Source of the DNA: Candidatus Methanophagales archaeon
Lineage (GTDB): Archaea > Halobacteriota > Syntropharchaeia > Alkanophagales > Methanospirareceae
Assembly: GCA_021159475.1 (NCBI GenBank)
Contig: JAGGRS010000050.1
Coordinates: forward strand, 1 to 6,833
Length of the DNA stretch: 6,833 nt
Direction: 5' to 3'
The notes below the pieces were generated by a model, which had not been told where the DNA came from, ran no database searches, and saw only the letters and a list, made by a program, of their open reading frames with translations. Both the position numbers and the translations under genes were made by a program. Numbering within the stretch: the first letter of the stretch is position 1; every line of letters begins with the position of its first letter. Shown in pieces: positions 6,062 through 6,833 of this stretch.

Positions 6062-6070
6062 ACAAATAAA
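6062..6070 (+). promoter_or_regulatory. weak TATA-like box before pcc1
   Basis: ACAAATAAA is centred about 22 bases before ATG 6088. No Shine-Dalgarno-like sequence is visible between it and the ATG, so a leaderless transcript is possible. The match is weak, and co-transcription with the CBS gene 30 bases upstream is equally likely. Confidence 0.22.
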
Positions 6071-6087
6071 CCGTGCTAATCTGATTT

Positions 6088-6330
6088 ATGATAATAAGAG
6101 CGAGGATAAAGATGAGCGGAGAAGATGCATGTCTGGTAGCAAGTGCTTTGATGCCTGACAATGTGAGCAACATAAAGACGGAGTTAAAGGAGAAGGACGG
6201 GACCGCAATAATTCATCTTGAAGCGTCCAGGATAGGGACGCTGATAGCGACCATAGATGATTATTTGATGAATGCGCAAGTAGCGCAGGATATGGTGAGA
6301 ATGGGGGAGGGTGAGATATGCCCGGGTTAG
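6088..6330 (+). CDS. pcc1: KEOPS complex subunit Pcc1
   Basis: 80 residues, the usual size for archaeal Pcc1. The pattern EDACLVASALMPDN (12-25), TAIIHLEASRIGTLIATIDDYLMNAQVAQDMV (39-70) matches the Pcc1 family: a helix ending in a PDN-type turn, a beta hairpin, then a strand, EAxxxxTLxATxxDYL and a final helix. Pcc1 is the dimerising subunit of KEOPS, which with Kae1, Bud32 and Cgi121 makes the threonylcarbamoyl modification at A37 of tRNAs that read ANN codons in the cytoplasm. ATG 6088 has no obvious ribosome binding site. Other KEOPS genes are not in the window, which is normal because they are usually dispersed. An open frame from GTG 6311 overlaps its last 20 bases. Confidence 0.82.
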   Translation: MIIRARIKMSGEDACLVASALMPDNVSNIKTELKEKDGTAIIHLEASRIGTLIATIDDYLMNAQVAQDMVRMGEGEICPG

Positions 6331-6772
6331 ACCTCGTGGCGGCTCTTCATTGCTATTGAAGTTGAATGGCACCCTGGTCGGGATTGATGCGCCCGAAGAC
6401 GTTAACTATATTGCGTCATTCCTCAGGGATGCCGTTACAATCGTCGTTGCCGCACGATACCGTGAGAAGAGGATAATATTGCCGATGTTATTTGGACTAC
6501 TCGGCGCAAAAAAAATTCCTACTTTATCGCTCGCTTTGGTGCTATCGCACCCGGGCAACAGGCAGGTATTTTGCTCACTTCGTTGCACTCGTTCGCCCAA
6601 ATTTGCTCCGCTTACGCTCCGCAAACTTCAGAGATACCCACCGGACGTTATCTGCAATTTGCCTAAAAATGGGGTGCACCCCACTTTGATGCACCTGGAA
6701 GAAAAATACGTGAAGAAAAACGATATTTTACAGAAAGAAGTCAAAGATTTTGGAATTTTCTGCGGTCTATAA
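6311..6772 (+). CDS. weak hypothetical frame, possibly a disrupted gene
   Basis: Open frame of 153 residues from GTG 6311, overlapping the end of pcc1; GGGGGAGG at 6303-6310 precedes it directly but too closely for a normal site. Residues 14-66 (LLLKLNGTLVGIDAPEDVNYIASFLRDAVTIVVAARYREKRIILPMLFGLLGAKK) look protein-like. After a run of eight A at 6508-6515 the character changes to a Cys/Arg/Pro-rich stretch that resembles translated repeat DNA. The +1 frame after the A run is also open and gives KNSYFIARFGAIAPGQQAGI and on to a TAA at 6664-6666, which looks at least as protein-like. This could be a frameshifted pseudogene, a slippage site or non-coding sequence. I recognise no family. Confidence 0.25.
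   Translation: MRYARVRPRGGSSLLLKLNGTLVGIDAPEDVNYIASFLRDAVTIVVAARYREKRIILPMLFGLLGAKKIPTLSLALVLSHPGNRQVFCSLRCTRSPKFAPLTLRKLQRYPPDVICNLPKNGVHPTLMHLEEKYVKKNDILQKEVKDFGIFCGL
6571..6625. repeat. low-complexity repeated block in a non-coding stretch
   Basis: Within the otherwise gene-poor 6331-6803 stretch, the block contains CACTTCGTTGCACTCGTTCG followed by two direct copies of GCTCCGC (6605-6611 and 6616-6622) flanked by TTTGC and GCAAA. All three forward frames are open through it, which is typical of a periodic repeat rather than of a gene. Multi-copy intergenic elements of this kind are common in archaeal genomes, but copy number cannot be seen here. Confidence 0.35.
6671..6682. repeat. perfect 12-bp palindrome
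   Basis: GGGGTGCACCCC is fully self-complementary, and the related half TGATGCACC follows at 6688-6696. It may be a protein-binding site or the base of a small hairpin between pcc1 and the convergent gene at the right edge. It is not followed by a T run, so an intrinsic terminator is not supported. Confidence 0.45.
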
Positions 6773-6803
6773 GATACGGCGTCTAAAGTCTAAACGAAGC
6801 TTT

Positions 6804-6833
6804 TCACTTCTTATCCGCCTTCTTATCCTTATC
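6804..6833 (-). CDS. C-terminal end of a gene cut by the window edge
   Basis: Read on the minus strand from the window edge, the nine codons give DKDKKADKK followed by TGA (6804-6806). Lysine-rich, acidic-interrupted tails like this are common at the C-termini of archaeal proteins, for example ribosomal and other nucleic-acid-binding proteins. The gene would converge with pcc1. Only nine codons are visible, so identity cannot be inferred and the reading frame itself is a judgement. Confidence 0.35.
   Translation of the reverse strand, partial: DKDKKADKK

Noticed and set aside
6781..6794. Tandem GTCTAAA GTCTAAA as an attachment site or direct repeat
   Set aside because: It is only 7 bases in two adjacent copies, with no tRNA, integrase or second distant copy.
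1..6833. CRISPR array, tRNA or rRNA genes
   Set aside because: No regularly spaced repeats were found on reading, and no cloverleaf or conserved rRNA segment was recognised on either strand. A tRNAscan or Infernal run could settle this.

Overview
The window looks like a chromosomal segment of a euryarchaeon, probably from the methanogen / ANME / Archaeoglobus side of the phylum. The evidence is a Pcc1-type KEOPS subunit, a DUF2111-type protein (a family I know mainly from methanogenic archaea), GGTGA/GAGG-type ribosome binding sites, TATA-like promoter boxes, and frequent ATA and AGG/AGA codons. I see no tRNA, rRNA, CRISPR array or transposase gene. The exact lineage is inference.

Layout. 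(1) 9-701, minus: a complete gene for a 230-residue protein with a ribbon-helix-helix-like N-terminus. It diverges from the rest of the window across a 186-bp regulatory gap that contains a perfect dyad over its TATA-like box. (2) 888-4298, plus: a tight cluster of four genes. They encode a sugar-phosphate nucleotidyltransferase with a left-handed beta-helix and a DUF5752-like C-terminal domain, a 116-residue protein that seems to carry a second reduced copy of that domain, a GT4 glycosyltransferase of a glycogen-synthase-like subfamily, and a small four-helix membrane protein. Junctions are 4-nt overlap, 11-nt gap, and stop/start overlap, so this is almost certainly one transcription and translation unit. 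(3) 4337-6057, plus: a DUF2111-type protein followed by two paralogous CBS-pair proteins. The first CBS protein has an extra helical C-terminal domain. (4) 6088-6330, plus: KEOPS subunit Pcc1. (5) 6331-6803: no confident gene. There is a weak open frame from GTG 6311, a run of eight A where another frame becomes equally protein-like, low-complexity repeated GCTCCGC/CACTCG sequence and a GGGGTGCACCCC palindrome. (6) 6804-6833, minus: what looks like the lysine-rich C-terminal end of a gene that continues beyond the window.

How the genes may work together. The 888-4298 cluster supplies an activated sugar (nucleotidyltransferase) and a retaining GT4 enzyme that uses it, with DUF5752-like modules as likely regulatory or docking parts and a membrane protein as a possible anchor or exporter component. 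A storage polysaccharide, a compatible solute or a surface glycan are all possible products. The DUF2111/CBS cluster looks like a ligand-sensing group: CBS pairs bind adenine nucleotides or related ligands, and DUF2111 has no known function. The best candidates for undescribed biology are the shared DUF5752-like module in the sugar cluster and the DUF2111-CBS-CBS group.
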